NCBI GenBank assembly: GCA_022376515.1
Contig: WTXI01000007.1
Location: 186,001 to 250,000 of the forward strand
Source of the DNA: Lactifluus volemus
Taxonomy: Eukaryota > Basidiomycota > Agaricomycetes > Russulales > Russulaceae
DNA: 64,000 nucleotides
Direction: 5' to 3'
The notes beneath the pieces are model-generated. The model was given only the letters and a program-made list of their open reading frames with translations. It did not search any database and was not told the origin of the DNA. The position numbers and the translations under genes are program-made. Shown here piece after piece: positions 47,243-58,494 of this stretch (its first letter is position 1; every line of letters begins with the position of its first letter).

Positions 47243-48289
47243 ACCTCCGTTTTTAACTAGGGTCGGATGTGGATTCCACAGCTCTCGTTTGGTGCAGGGT
47301 GGTAATCGACCACAAAAATGAAACAGCTAGCGCATTGTCCCCAAAGTTGTGGACGAGAGCAGACACGATAAACTTTGACAAGCCACATGAACGAGAGAAA
47401 ATCTATGTTTAGCAACTTAGCAGTGCACGGTTAGTCCCCACTAGGAACACGATGATAGTGATTGCCATACAAGTTGACGCCGTTCAAGTTAGGTCCCACC
47501 AGTGGTAGGTTCTTTGCGCGACCGGATAACTCCGAAACCAAAGAACGCTCTCAACGTGCTGTTGCTGCGGCGGATCTCTTGGCCCGCATCCGAAGACGCA
47601 GTGGACCCCCTTGCAGCCCCCACGATTGACTGCCTTCCATCCCCTTCCTGGGTCTTGGAATGTCGGACCTGTCAGGGGGGTGCGGAGCGCGTAGCTCCCG
47701 GCCCGCGGCGTCCGTGTCTGAGGAAAAGTGGCATAGTGCTGCGTACTAGATTCTCAGTCCGGACTCAAAAATGCACTTTCTGACGGATCCACCTTTATAT
47801 CCTTTCTGCCTGTATGCCGTGTGGATGGACGGGGACGCGGTGCGGTAAGTACCACGAACGACTTATCGACGTCGACTATTAGGATGTCTTGGTCGCCTTG
47901 GCCTTGTCTTTAGAGCGAAGATTGTATCCATGGGTAGCGCCAGTCATGTTTAAAAGGACTCGGAAAACAGGGGTAAATAGGAGAACTAGGGCCTTAAAGG
48001 TAAGGAAGAATCGAGACGTTGGTGAACGTTGTGCTGACTCGGATGTCCGTTGCCCGAGTGTCGGCTTTATGGTCCCAATCAGTCATCTGTCCCAAGCGAG
48101 ACAAGTGAAGGCCCAGTCCGTCGTGTGTTAGTCGGCCATGATCGCCATGATGGCCACATTGCACGATTGTAACTGGTACTTTTGTTCATGTCGTACTTCC
48201 AACGACGGCGTTGAAGGACCAACGGCCTGAGTCGTCTGCATGCCGCATCTCGGGCATACTACGTACTTGTGGCCGCTTGGCCCTCTTCG
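47243..48289. other. Intergenic, no gene recognised
   Basis: No supported gene. The right end approaches the left boundary of the RTA1 duplication unit. Confidence 0.4.
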
Positions 48290-50800
48290 CATTTATCCTG
48301 TGGTCTTACTAGTAGCTGTTCCTTCACGCGTGCACTCAAAATACTCCATTGAACTAACCCTGGGATGTCCTTTACTAAGAATACATGTAGGCTTCGTGCG
48401 CGGTATGCTAGTATATAAAATGTTGTGCAAAAAAAAGAGAATTTCGTTACACCGCTTTCATCTCGGAATCATTGCCCGTCTCATCTGGGGAGGTACCTTT
48501 AGAATTGGTCGGGTAGGGATAATCTGATTTTTTCAGGAGGACCCCAGGATGGAAGATATTCATCGTCCACATCGCTAACATGATCATTACGCCATCGAAT
48601 ACGACTGCACAATAGTTGGCTACGATTCGGTGCAACTGGTAGCAGAGATACGTACTGAATAACCATTGAGTCGAGTTAACCTTGCCGCGCCATCCATCCA
48701 CGAATGCGACAGTCCGGAAGATCGTCCTACAGACCATCAGCGATATGGAAAATAAAGGAGGAAGACCGGGCAGTGTACCGTATGATGATGAAGATGGTCG
48801 TGATAAACATGGCGTACAACACGCACTTCAGACGAATGTCCATCGTGCCGCGATAAGCCTCGCCTGGAACATATCGTATTGGCCGTTCCCGTGCGTACCG
48901 GATGAGGAATTCCGCCGCAAAGGCGCAGTACGCGGCAATGGCGACTGGTAGGGTTGTAAGCAATCGTCTACGTGATTGTGCAGGTGATCTGACACACCGA
49001 GCTGGAAGGTAATACCACCGAGAGCGATGTGCGAGCCCTGGTATAGCGTGCATCGAGTTAGTTGGAGAATTAGCAGAACCGTGATGGCGCATGCAGACCA
49101 GCCTGAGTTGAGCTTGTAAATTTGAATTTGGCTTCGACCTTGGCTTTGATCTGTAGGCTCTCGACACTATACTGCCACCCATGCCTTGAATAAGGAGAGC
49201 AACGAGGTCCTAGAAAAATGTTAAGAAGAATCGTAAATCCTGTATGGACGAAAATATACTTACGCTGAATATGAATACAATTGTGTCTTCGTCACGGTTA
49301 TTAAGAATTCTCTGATGAATAAAGGCCGGGTATGTGACTCACATCGTCTAGGTGTCAGACGGCTGTATTGTGGGCCGAGCCGGCGCATGATGCGTCCTAG
49401 GAGAATAAAATTGGCCGCAACCAGCGATGTGGGTGCAAGAACAAGTGTTAATATTCTGTAGATCCATGAGCAAAGGACTCAAAGGCGACCATCGAAGTGT
49501 ACCCACTGTATGATAAACGGAGGGAATAAGAACGGATGTCGGCTCGACCACAACCGAGAGCTCCAGCCAACAACCTCAAGGAAACCACAGAGAATCGTAC
49601 TAGGTAATAGCCACCACAGGCGAAAATAGAGAGCCTGTATGGTATGGACGACTTGAGGGTGTTCCACTGTCAGCAACAACCTATTGAGACCAAAGGGAAT
49701 ATACATACATGTAGAGATTCCGAAGAGGGAAATGAAAGTGATAGCAGCCCATTCTGAGGGAATGTAGTTATACAATAACTGATGTTGAGTATCGCTGGTA
49801 CCGTTAAAGGAACCTTGAAAATGTGTACGGTGTACCTAAAAATTTGGTCTGAAAACTCGGAGACAAAGAAGGATGCGCACTCATGAGCAGGGACGCTGGG
49901 CTAGGGTTGGAACTGCTTTGCCGTATCTTCTTGACATGTCTTTATACCCTTAGAAGTAGTGCCTCAGCGTAAGATGCCGATCAGAAGCGCGTTCCTAGAT
50001 AACCTTACAAGTCTACTTGGTGACGATTGTTTCCATATGCTGATGAGATATATACGCCGAGGCCGTGCAACACGCGGATGAACGACTGCGCATTCTATCC
50101 AACCGAACCTTCAGAGCTTCAGCTTCAGCGCTTCAGCGACATCCATCATTCGGACACTTTGCTATATCTCACTCATTTCTGGCCCACTTCACTTTATACT
50201 TGGCATGTATCACTCAATACATGCCTTCATGATTTCTCAGGTGTTTTTCGGGAATGAAGTGTAGTTTTCAATGAGAACGAAACTGTCAAATTTACCGAAT
50301 TGCCAAGCCTGTGCGTGGGAGACTCTCAGAGGGTTAAATCACGTGCTATCAGATCTGCGCAGTGCACGGCGGCCCGTGCAAGTTTCTCAATCACATATTT
50401 CAAGCTCAACCGTTAAAGTAGAGCATGGCACTGCAGCGCCAGTCCAGTGCAGCATGGCGATGATTAGTAGAAATAGATGACAATGGATTAAATTACTGTG
50501 GTATGTATCGTGGTCATGCCGTGAGGGCTGCCAGTGAGAGATAACTGCCCCTTCGTTGAGGCTTGCTTCCGTCCAGGGATAGGCGCAGAACACTGGCATG
50601 AGAAGAGAAATAAGTTCGAGACTGTGCTATGGCCTGAAGAGCCAGAAGGCATACAGACAGCGATGATAGAGGATATCAGTAGAATGTTCTAGTGGCGTGT
50701 GTGATCCTAGGAAGCCATGTCGTCTCGGCGGCCATGATAACGGGCACGATGCGGGCCAATGGGATTCAAAGCGCCTATCCGACATTCAAAAGCCGGCCTC
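48290..50800. repeat. RTA1 duplication unit A
   Basis: From CCTGTGGTCTTA (48298) the sequence aligns with the unit beginning at 52779 and continues through the RTA1 gene and its 5' flank (for example GAGGCCGTGCAA at 50058 and 54541, GTGTGTGATCCTAGGAAGCC at 50697 and 54827). Same orientation, so this is a direct duplication; small indels are scattered through the flanks. Confidence 0.75.
48447..49884 (-). CDS. RTA1-family seven-transmembrane protein, copy A
   Basis: A four-base first coding exon (ATGA, 49884-49881) is spliced to SSFNGTSDTQHQLLYNYIPS. Seven hydrophobic segments follow in RTA1 order: EWAAITFISLFGIST, VVHTIQALYFRLWWLLPSTI with LCGFLEVVGWSSRLWSSRHP, ILTLVLAPTSLVAANFILLG with RIMRRLGPQYSRLTPRR, LLIQGMGGSIVS, an IALGGI-type segment, VAIAAYCAFAAEFLIRYARE, LKCVLYAMFITTIFIIIR joined to TIFRTVAFVDGW, and IVFDGVMIMLAMWTMNIFHP, ending SEMKAV at 48447. 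RTA1/RTM1/RSB1 proteins are fungal membrane proteins linked to sterol-analogue resistance and sphingoid-base export. Copy A has TVAF where copy B has TVEF; the Glu is usual in the family. Confidence 0.85.
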
Positions 50801-51599
50801 TGTTAGTCCAATTGTTTCACTTTTAGGAATGTACCACGAGGTATGAGGGTGCCTTAGACTAGTATGTGACTGGGGACGGAGCAATTGCAAATCGCTATGC
50901 AGAGCAATCGTTGCACTGAATCATGTCACAGATTGAACAAGATGGAGCAGAAATTGTACATAGTACTAGTATAGGATTACTAGGGAGACCCGCAGTTGAA
51001 CTTGTTGGAAGCGCAGCACTGGCAAGTCGAACCAACGCGCGGTGACACGTTACGTGACGCGTGACCGCTTATACCCGATGATACCCGATTAGGACAGACT
51101 CCAGATTCGGACAGACGTTATCTATGTTTCGTCTTATTGCCTCGATCTCTTCATTTTCATAGCATCCCACCTTTTATTACTGACATATTACCTTGCTAAT
51201 TATCTCAGTTATCTTCTACCTTAAGTACTGTAACAATTGTGCCCCGCACGCCTCAGTCTTTTTTCTTTCTGACTGAGCACTCAGGATTGATTCTCATCCA
51301 ATAGAACTTTCCTATGATAGAGTTTTGTTAGTTTCACAAGAGCTTGAAGGGCTTCCCCAGGATATAATCTCCAAATCCGAGTTGGGATCGGTCACGCGAG
51401 GGGGTGGTCAGGATGGGGGCGCTTGCGGGCTGCCTATTGGAGCTCGGTGTCACTAGAAGTTTGTGTTGATCAATTGAAATAGCGTCCTCGTGGTGTTATT
51501 GTTCCACGGAAGCGGTTGTCATGACACTATTTTCCTCTGATATGATGTGATATCGCAACAGCCGATGACCTCTATGATAGTGCAGTTGACTCGTGAGTT
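50801..51599. other. Intergenic, no gene recognised
   Basis: This separates unit A from the CHAT remnant. I see no gene. Confidence 0.4.
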
Positions 51600-51639
51600 G
51601 AGAGATCGGTTCCGAGTCATGGAACTATAAATCGCTGGT

Positions 51640-52250
51640 CTCAAATCGAAGTACCGAACCATCCATGCGCTCTTCCTTCCGTACTCTACGTTCTTTATGA
51701 ACATGTTGGTCAACAAATCGTCGAGGAGATCCGCAGGATGAAAATATCAGAACAGCCCCTGAGTCTGAGGCTGTCCCACGCCAGGTAGTTTGTTCTCTCC
51801 CCCTGGCGCTGATCCCTTCAGGTGCCAGTGACTCGGACAAGGCCAAGTATTCTTTCTCAGACATACACCTATGCTATCCGCACTCATGCAATTCTGATGC
51901 AGTTCCAGGGGATATGGGCCATACAATGTCTCGATATGAAGGTCATGTCCTCGTATCAAATGGACGATGCCTTCTAGTGAAGGCACAAATTTTGAGGAAT
52001 GATGGGCGATCGGCGTTTGTATCACACCAACGCCTATCGATCATCAACCCTTAAAATTTGAGTACCATGAAAATCTGGAACCAGGAAAATATCGCTTACA
52101 AGGCACTGCACCTTACGGAGCGCTTGAACAAAGTTGAAGATTTCTATGACTCAATGCTCAGGCTATCGAGTGATGAACAGGGTATAACTTCTTATGAGAG
52201 ATTGGCACTGGTAAGAGCGCTTCTGGGAGTTGTGAAAAACCAGCAATGAT
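51640..52250 (+). pseudogene. Heavily decayed CHAT copy 4
   Basis: On the + strand, in shifting frames, pieces of the CHAT protein appear in the correct order: VLYVLYEHVGQQIVEEIRRM with KISEQP (VLEKLYELVGKPVIEEFRKV and KIPEQS in copy 2), HTPMLSALM (YTPTLSALIE), QGIWAIQCLDMKVMSS (QEIWVIQHLNTTVTSL), TMPSSEGTNF (ATPSSVVEGL), ALHLTE, then DFYDSMLRLSSDEQGITSYE with RLALVRALLGVVKNQQ (DFYELILSSDEPGVPYYERS). The His and Cys regions are lost and stops are frequent. Orientation is opposite to copies 1-3. It ends just before dispersed repeat A at 52283. Confidence 0.7.
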
Positions 52251-52282
52251 GTCTGATATTGTCCACAGTATGACCAGTGTGT

Positions 52283-52590
52283 GTAGTGATGTAAGGCCAG
52301 CTGTGCGGCTGGCCTCACAACCACTGGCGTTGTATGCCATCATATTCCTATCTTTACGCCTCCGAGTCGGGCCCGCAAGTGTAGAGCCATACAAGCCATA
52401 TATCTGAATAGTTCGAGCCTTAAATTAATACCCGTACTATACGCAGGTCAAAAATATAGTTAGAGGCACCCAAATCATCGTAAAATGATGGCCCGGATGA
52501 ATACTACTAGTTACTCTGTTCTCTCGGACTCGCCCCGGGCCGCCGTGCGCTTTCGGGCGTACTTTCAGTGAAGACTCGTTCACCACAAAT
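52283..52590 (+). repeat. Dispersed repeat A, copy 1
   Basis: ATGTAAGGCCAGCTGTG begins a segment shared with 56695-56930 and, inverted, with 58080-58200. Shared blocks are ATTCCTATCTTTACGCCTC, GTGTAGAGCCA, TCTGAATA..GTTCGAGC and GGGCGTAC. No coding sequence is in it. It could be part of a solo LTR or another non-coding element; ends are not defined. Confidence 0.6.
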
Positions 52591-52769
52591 TCTGTTGATT
52601 CAAGGCTAAAGTGCATGTTTAATTTTCTGACATCTGGATTTCTTTTCTTTTCTCCTTTCTCTCAAAGCAAGCAGCAGAGCGGGGGTCTCAGTGCTCGAGG
52701 CGAGGTGGACTTTGTGTAGTAGTAGGTTGGTGTACCTCGGGCTTAGATCGTAGTGGCTGTTTTGCTTAC

Positions 52770-55150
52770 CACATTCATCCTGTGGTCTTAGTAGCTATTC
52801 CTTCACGCAGGCACTGAAAATACTCCATTGCATTAATCGTGTTTACTATGAATAAACAAATACATGTAGGCTTCGCGGTATACTAGTATATAAAATGTTG
52901 CGCAAAAAAAGAAAAAAATCTTGTTATGCCGCTTTCATCTCGGAATCATTGCCGGTCGCATCAGGGGTGGTACCATTAGAATTGACCGGGTAGGGATGGT
53001 CTGATGTTTGCAAGAAGACCCCAGGATGGATGATATTCAACGTCCACATCGCTAGCGTGATCATTACGCCATCGAATACAACTGCACAACAGTTGGTTAC
53101 GATTCGGTGCGGCTGGTAGCAGAGATACGTACTGAATAACCATTGAGTCGAGTAAACCTTGCCGTCCCATCCATCCACGAATTCTACAGTCCGGTAGATG
53201 GTCCTACAGACCATCAGCGATAGGTAACGAAAAAATGAGGAAGAGGCAGCATACCGTATGATGATGAAGACGGTTGTGACAAACATGGCGTACAACATGC
53301 ACCTAAGGCGAATGTCCACCGTGCCGCGATAAGCCTCGCCGGGAACATATCGTATTGGCCGATCCTGTGCATACCGGATGAGGAATTCCGCCGCAAAGGC
53401 ACAGTACGCGGCGATGGCGACTGGTAGGGTCATAAGAAATCATCTAAATGATCGTGCAGGGGATCTGACACACCGAGCTGGAAGATAATACCACCAAGAG
53501 CGATGTCCGAGCCCTAATATACCGTGCATTGAGTTAGTTGGAGAATTAGCAAAGCCGTGATATTGCATGCGGACCAGCTTGAGTTGAACTTGTAACTTTG
53601 AACTCGGCCCTGACTTTGATGCTGATGCGTTGGCGCCAGACACTATACTGCCACCCATGCCTTGAATAAGGAGAGCAATGATGTCCTAGAGAACGGTAAG
53701 GAAAATCCTAAATCGCATGGACAAGAATATACTTACGCAGCATATGAATATGATCGTGTCTATATCACGTTCAATTCTCTGATGAACAAAGAAGGCCAGG
53801 TATGTGACTCACATCGTCTAGGCGTCAGACGGCTGTATTGTGGGCCGAGCCGGCGCATGATGCGTCCTAGGAGAATAAAATTGGCCGCAACCAGCGATGT
53901 GGGTGCAAGAACAAGTGTTAGTATTCTGTTGATCCATGAGCAACTTGAAAGGACTCAAAGGCGACTGTCGAACTGTAGCGTACTCACTGTATGATAAACG
54001 GAGGGAATAAGAACGGATGTCGGCTAGACCACAATCGAGAACTCCAGCCAGCAACCTCAAGGAAACCACAGAGAATTGCGCTGGGTATTAGCCACCACAG
54101 GCGGAAATAGAGAGCCTGTATGGTATGGACGACTTGAGGGAGTTCCACTGTGAGCAATAACCTATTGAGAACAAAGGGAACGTACATACGTGTAGAGATT
54201 CCGAAGAGGGAAATGAAAGTAATAGCAACCCATTCCGACGGAATGTAGTGATACAGTAACAGAGGTTGAGTATCACTGGTACTGTTAGAGGAACCTTGGA
54301 AATGTGTACCGGAAGATTTATTCTAAGAACTCGGAGACAAAAGAGGATACGCACTCATGATAAGGGCCGCTTTCTAGGGTTGGAACTGCTTTTCAGTATC
54401 TTCTTGACATGTCTTTATACCCTCTGAAGTAGTGCCTCAGGTGAGACGCCGATCAGATGAGCGGTCCTAAGTAACCCTACAAGTCTACTCGGTGACAGTG
54501 TTTGTTGATTGTTTCCATAGGCTGATGGGATACATACGCCGAGGCCGTGCAATATGCGGGCGAACGTGACTCACTACTACAGTTCAAGTCGAGTGGCAGC
54601 GCTAGTCCAGCGCAGCATTGCGATGATTAGTAGCAGCAGATGACAACGTATTACTGTAGTATGTAACGTGCCACCCAGATGCACGGCAGTGAGCGCGGGA
54701 GATAACTGTCCCTTCGTTCCGTCTAGGATAGGCGCGGAACACTGGTGAAATAAGTTCGAGACTGCGCTATGACCTATCAGAACCCGAAGGCATACAGACA
54801 GCCATAACAGATTAACGTGCTAGTGGCGTGTGTGATCCTAGGAAGCCATGTTGTCTCGGCGGCCATCTGATGACTCGGATCCGCTGGCAATGGGATATGG
54901 TTCTGTCAAGGCACAGGCTGAGTAATCAAATTTGACGCTTGGACTGCTGGCCAGTGGGTACGATGCGGGCCCAGTGGGATTCAAAGCACCGATCCGGCAT
55001 TCAAAAGCCGGCCTCTGCCAGTCCAGTTATTTCACTTTGTGTAGGAAGGCAATACGAGGTATGAGGGTGGCTCACTGCCTGTGTGTGAGCTCTTACAGTA
55101 TGGGCAGGCCCGGGCCCAGGACTTGCAAATCGCTTCGCAGAGAGAAATCA
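52770..55150. repeat. RTA1 duplication unit B
   Basis: This is the second unit of the direct duplication described for 48290-50800. It is slightly shorter because of deletions in the flank upstream of the RTA1 gene. Confidence 0.75.
52924..54358 (-). CDS. RTA1-family seven-transmembrane protein, copy B
   Basis: Same exon plan as copy A: a first exon ATGA (54358-54355), then SSSNSTSDTQPLLLYHYIPS. A junction TACAC/gtatgt...ctcaag/TCGTC gives FGISTLVHTIQALYFRLWWL. Then come FLEVAGWSSRLWSSRHPFLF, ILTLVLAPTSLVAANFILLG, DIIALLIQGMGGSIVSG, SDIALGGIIFQLGV, VAIAAYCAFAAEFLIRYAQD with RPIRYVPGEAYRGTVDIRLR, FVTTVFIIIR joined across an intron to TIYRTVEFVDGW, and IVFDGVMITLAMWTLNIIHP, stop at 52924. All junctions are in frame. 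The extracellular N-terminus carries a sequon (NST), as in copy A (NGT). Function is as for copy A; both copies look expressible. Confidence 0.87.
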
Positions 55151-56090
55151 TTGTGCATTTAAAAGTGTCGTAGCGGAAGGTGTGGAGGTTGGGGGCAACC
55201 CTCGTGTAGAATTTGTATGTCTTCGTGAGGACAAGTCAATGCCGCAGATTGCACAGGGATTCCTATACCCATAATGTAGGGTTAGGGGGACAACTTTACC
55301 CACTTTCGGACTTTGCTATAAATTGAGTTTCGTTCCTTTTACGGGTCGTATATCTGGCCAAGTCCTTGCATTATCGACGTGCGTATTATTAGCATACAAC
55401 CGCCCAGAAGTCATCCTGACTTAGATCTACATTTTCTGAACACAGCTCCTCCCTCCGAAAGCTTACCCGGACAATACGTCAACATCGCTCTGTACCAAAT
55501 TACCTTGCTGGCAAGGTTACTGCAAGGTCACTGTATTATAATTTCAATTGAACTTGTTTCTCGAACCTTCGGATCCAACCTTCAGAGCTTCACCAGCTTC
55601 ACCATCTATGAACTCGTCAACCAGAGACCGAATATGTTATAACCGCAACAAGTACATATAAACTGAATACTGTCCTGTCGCCGGTGCGTTGGTCCGTGAA
55701 CGCATTGCGGTTTCGCTCTGATTCTCCACCGCGACGTAGCTCAAAGAGCAGCCGACCGAGGAGACCAACAACGAGCTCGCATGTGACACCGACGTGCAAT
55801 TAGAAGTTGAACTTTATGTCAATTGTCTCGCGTTCTCGGCTCTGTGTCTTGTCAGGCTGCCTGAGTAGGCTTTTTCGAATGGATTGCAGTTTTACAGCGA
55901 CATAGAATCTCTGTTGGTTCTCGAAACCCCCAGTCACGCCATGCCTCCTCCCGCATCCCCGTTCGACAAGCGGAAGTATGACATTCCATCCGTCGCCTGC
56001 CCGGCGCTCGTAACAAGTGGCACATCATTTGTCAAATAGCTCATAGTATCTCTCGTCTTTCAAGTTTAGCCAAGTCCTCCATCGTCAAGA
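55151..56090. other. Intergenic, possible short gene start
   Basis: Near 55940 an ATG opens MPPPASPFDKRKYDIPSVAC, which looks coding but stops after 32 codons and is not recognised. Nothing else is supported. Confidence 0.35.
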
Positions 56091-56694
56091 ATGAAGTACC
56101 ACTCACCACCCCATGAAACATCTTCCAGTTCCAGTCTTAGCTCCCGTCTCCGCTTCCCTTCCCGCGCAAGTCCCAGTTCCACCTTCAGTTCCAGCCTCCG
56201 TCTCAGCTCCAGCCCCTCCTCTTGCTCATCCTCCACCTCACTCCAGCCCAAGTTTTCGCAACTTGAAGCACCAGCATCTCCAGCGCCATTTCCAGCACCG
56301 CCTCTCGCACCACCGCTTCTTCTTCCACCTCCGTTCTTAATCGCACAGTTAGTAGCTCGGAATTCCTGTTCGGGTCACCCTCCTCGCCTAGCCAACATCT
56401 TCACGGCCTCACCAACCGTTCTCCCTCCCCACAAGTCGCTCCTTCGTCTCCACCCGTGTGCTGACATTTTCCGTTGCCCGTATCAACAGCTGCCACTCGT
56501 ACTACTACCTCCACTCATTCCCGCTCCTTCACGCGTCCCCGTTCCGGTGACTGCTCTCTCGCATGCCACATCTCCATCTCCATCATCCGTATCCTTGACC
56601 GTGACGATCGTGTTTCTGTCATCCCGGACGACGCCGCAAGCCCCAAAATTGGCAAAAAGAGGTCTGACCGGGGACCGTCAGAATTTGAACCCGC
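56091..56694 (+). other. Pyrimidine-rich low-complexity open frame
   Basis: A Ser/Pro-rich open frame of 231 codons starts at 56091 and runs into dispersed repeat A. Tandem-like TCCAGTTCCAG and CTTCC motifs keep stops rare on this strand. No domain, signal peptide or intron support, so I doubt it is a gene. Confidence 0.3.
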
Positions 56695-56930
56695 TGGGAG
56701 ATGTAAGGCTAGCTGTGTGGCGGGCCTTGCAACCACGCTGTATCATGATGCCACATTCCTATCTTTACGCCTCGGGCTCAGTGTAGAGCCACACAACCGT
56801 CATGTCTGAATACTGTAGTTCGAGCTTTACCTTATCGTAAATGATGGAGAATGTTAGTCATTCTTTTCTCTCGAACTCACCCGTGCGCCTCCGGGCGTAC
56901 GTTCAATGCTTCGGTATTCAGTGCGTTCAA
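56695..56930 (+). repeat. Dispersed repeat A, copy 2
   Basis: Same family and orientation as 52283-52590, sharing CCTATCTTTACGCCTCGG, GTGTAGAGCCACACAA, GTCTGAATACTGTAGTTCGA and CTCCGGGCGTACGTTCA with that copy at moderate identity. Confidence 0.6.
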
Positions 56931-57469
56931 TTACGTGTCCCGAGATCGATCGAACTTTATTATCATTGCAAACTGAGGAGTTTCCTGTAGGAAATTTCTG
57001 AACGGGCAACTCGGAAGACCCGAGGAAGGAAAAAGAATTATGTAAAACTTTGATGGTTCCTGCAAGGCACCGTCGAATTTCGCCTGAATACAGTATCGCC
57101 CGCATGGAAGCAAGGTAACATCTCTGACTACTAGCTACCTATAGTACGGGTGGTAAGGTAAAGCTCGAGTCGGAACTATTCAGACATGAGGCCTGCATAA
57201 GGGCTGCGTGGTGAATGTAGACCGCGGTGTCTACGAGTGAGTTCAGAGGTCTGTTTGAAAGTGGGGGTGAGCGAGCGTTGCCCAAGAGAAAACGAAGTCG
57301 CGAAACGTGGGACGGCTCGAGTTGAACGCGAAAATACTGGACGCGAAGGTGGAGCCGTTTTGAATACGAGAGGGTTTAGAGGTGATCAGACAGGTTTTTA
57401 GAGGAGAAGAGAAGGCAGAACGAGGGGGATTTCGCTGCTGCTCTGAGTACATTTTCGCAGGGTATTTAT

Positions 57470-57915
57470 GTACAAGTCGAGTACAGCTATCTAGAAACGG
57501 AAACGCGTTGAGTACGGGCTCGTAAGTAAGTAAAGAAAAGCCACTGGCACAAAGGAAGCGAGTCTAAGGTATGAAAAATCGAGTCAGAAGATATCGAGGG
57601 GACAAAGGGAGGCATAGCAAGGGAGTTGAATGATACCAAAGTGAGACTGAGGCCGAAATTCAAGGAGAAAAACAAAGACTTTGAAGGACGCGTCACCCTC
57701 AGAATGCTTCACAGGATGATCGCGTTTCCTTTGAACAAAGAGAAAAAATTAGAGGGCTCGAAAATCTAGACGCGGCGCGAATCACAGCACGCAGTCTTTA
57801 AAAGGAAACTGAAAGAAAGTCAGGTACACGAAAATTACCGTAGCAAGAGAACAAAAGCGAGCTCGAGGCAATCTAACCAAAGAGGAAGTTGTGAAACATG
57901 AGGAACGTAGAGGAT
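57470..57915. repeat. Dispersed repeat B, copy 1
   Basis: The segment shares ordered blocks with 62370-62860: TACAAGTCGA, CACCCTCAGAA.GCTTCA, AGGATG, CACAGCACGCAG/CACAGCACACAG and AACATGAGG..G.AGAGGATG. It is purine-rich on the + strand and has no coding pattern. Confidence 0.55.
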
Positions 57916-58079
57916 GAAAGGACACAGCTTGTGGCACGAGGCCGGAAACAGCGGTGCCATGGCCGAGGCGTAAGGGCGTCGTGGCCGGGGCACGGGAAAC
58001 GATCCAAAACGGGTCGAGAGTCTAGAGGCGATTTCTTGAGAACGTGGTGGGCTCGGAAACTGCAAATCGAGGGGCGAGA

Positions 58080-58200
58080 ACATGGCTGCGAGGTCAGCGA
58101 CACAGCTGACCTTACAGTGGCTCCACACCGAGCCCGAGGCGTAAAGATAGGAAAGCGGCATCATGATACAGCGTGGCTGCAAGGCCAGCTGGGCGCTATT
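58080..58200 (-). repeat. Dispersed repeat A, inverted copy 3
   Basis: The minus strand matches copy 2: GCAGCCACGCTGTATCATGA, CCTATCTTTACGCCTCGG and GTGTGGAGCCAC. A second partial unit (GTAAGGTCAGCTGTGTCGC) follows directly. Copies 2 and 3 form a long-range inverted pair about 1.3 kb apart. Confidence 0.6.
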
Positions 58201-58489
58201 CCTCAGTATAATTACCTCGGTCTAACTGGCACTCACTAGGTAACCATTAACACTACCTCTGTCCCAACCCTTCAATACCAATACTTCGACTACAAGACAT
58301 GGAGAACGCTGAAACAGATGCCAGTGCTCAGGTCAGTGATACCTCTCTCTGTCGCGTAGGTTTATATATATTCGTACACCTCCCACTAAATCTTGCTGGG
58401 AAATAGGACAATATCATTAACCCAATCCCAATAGGACACGTCAGTAAACATCCGGATGGCAGGGTGAGTAGTACATAGTACGGGCTTTC

Positions 58490-58494
58490 TATAG
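58490..58494. repeat. Target-site duplication, left
   Basis: TATAG here is repeated at 60158-60162, directly outside the terminal inverted repeats. Confidence 0.6.

Noticed and set aside
48727..48780. Apparent frameshift in RTA1 copy A relative to copy B
   Set aside because: The one-base length difference lies in an intron. Splicing CG/gt...tag/GACGATC restores IIIRTIFRTV in frame in both copies.
51747..52025. 92-residue minus-strand open frame
   Set aside because: It is the antisense shadow of the decayed CHAT copy 4 read on the + strand.
56091..56786. 231-residue Ser/Pro-rich protein
   Set aside because: The pyrimidine-rich composition explains the lack of stops, and the frame runs into a dispersed repeat shared with non-coding copies.
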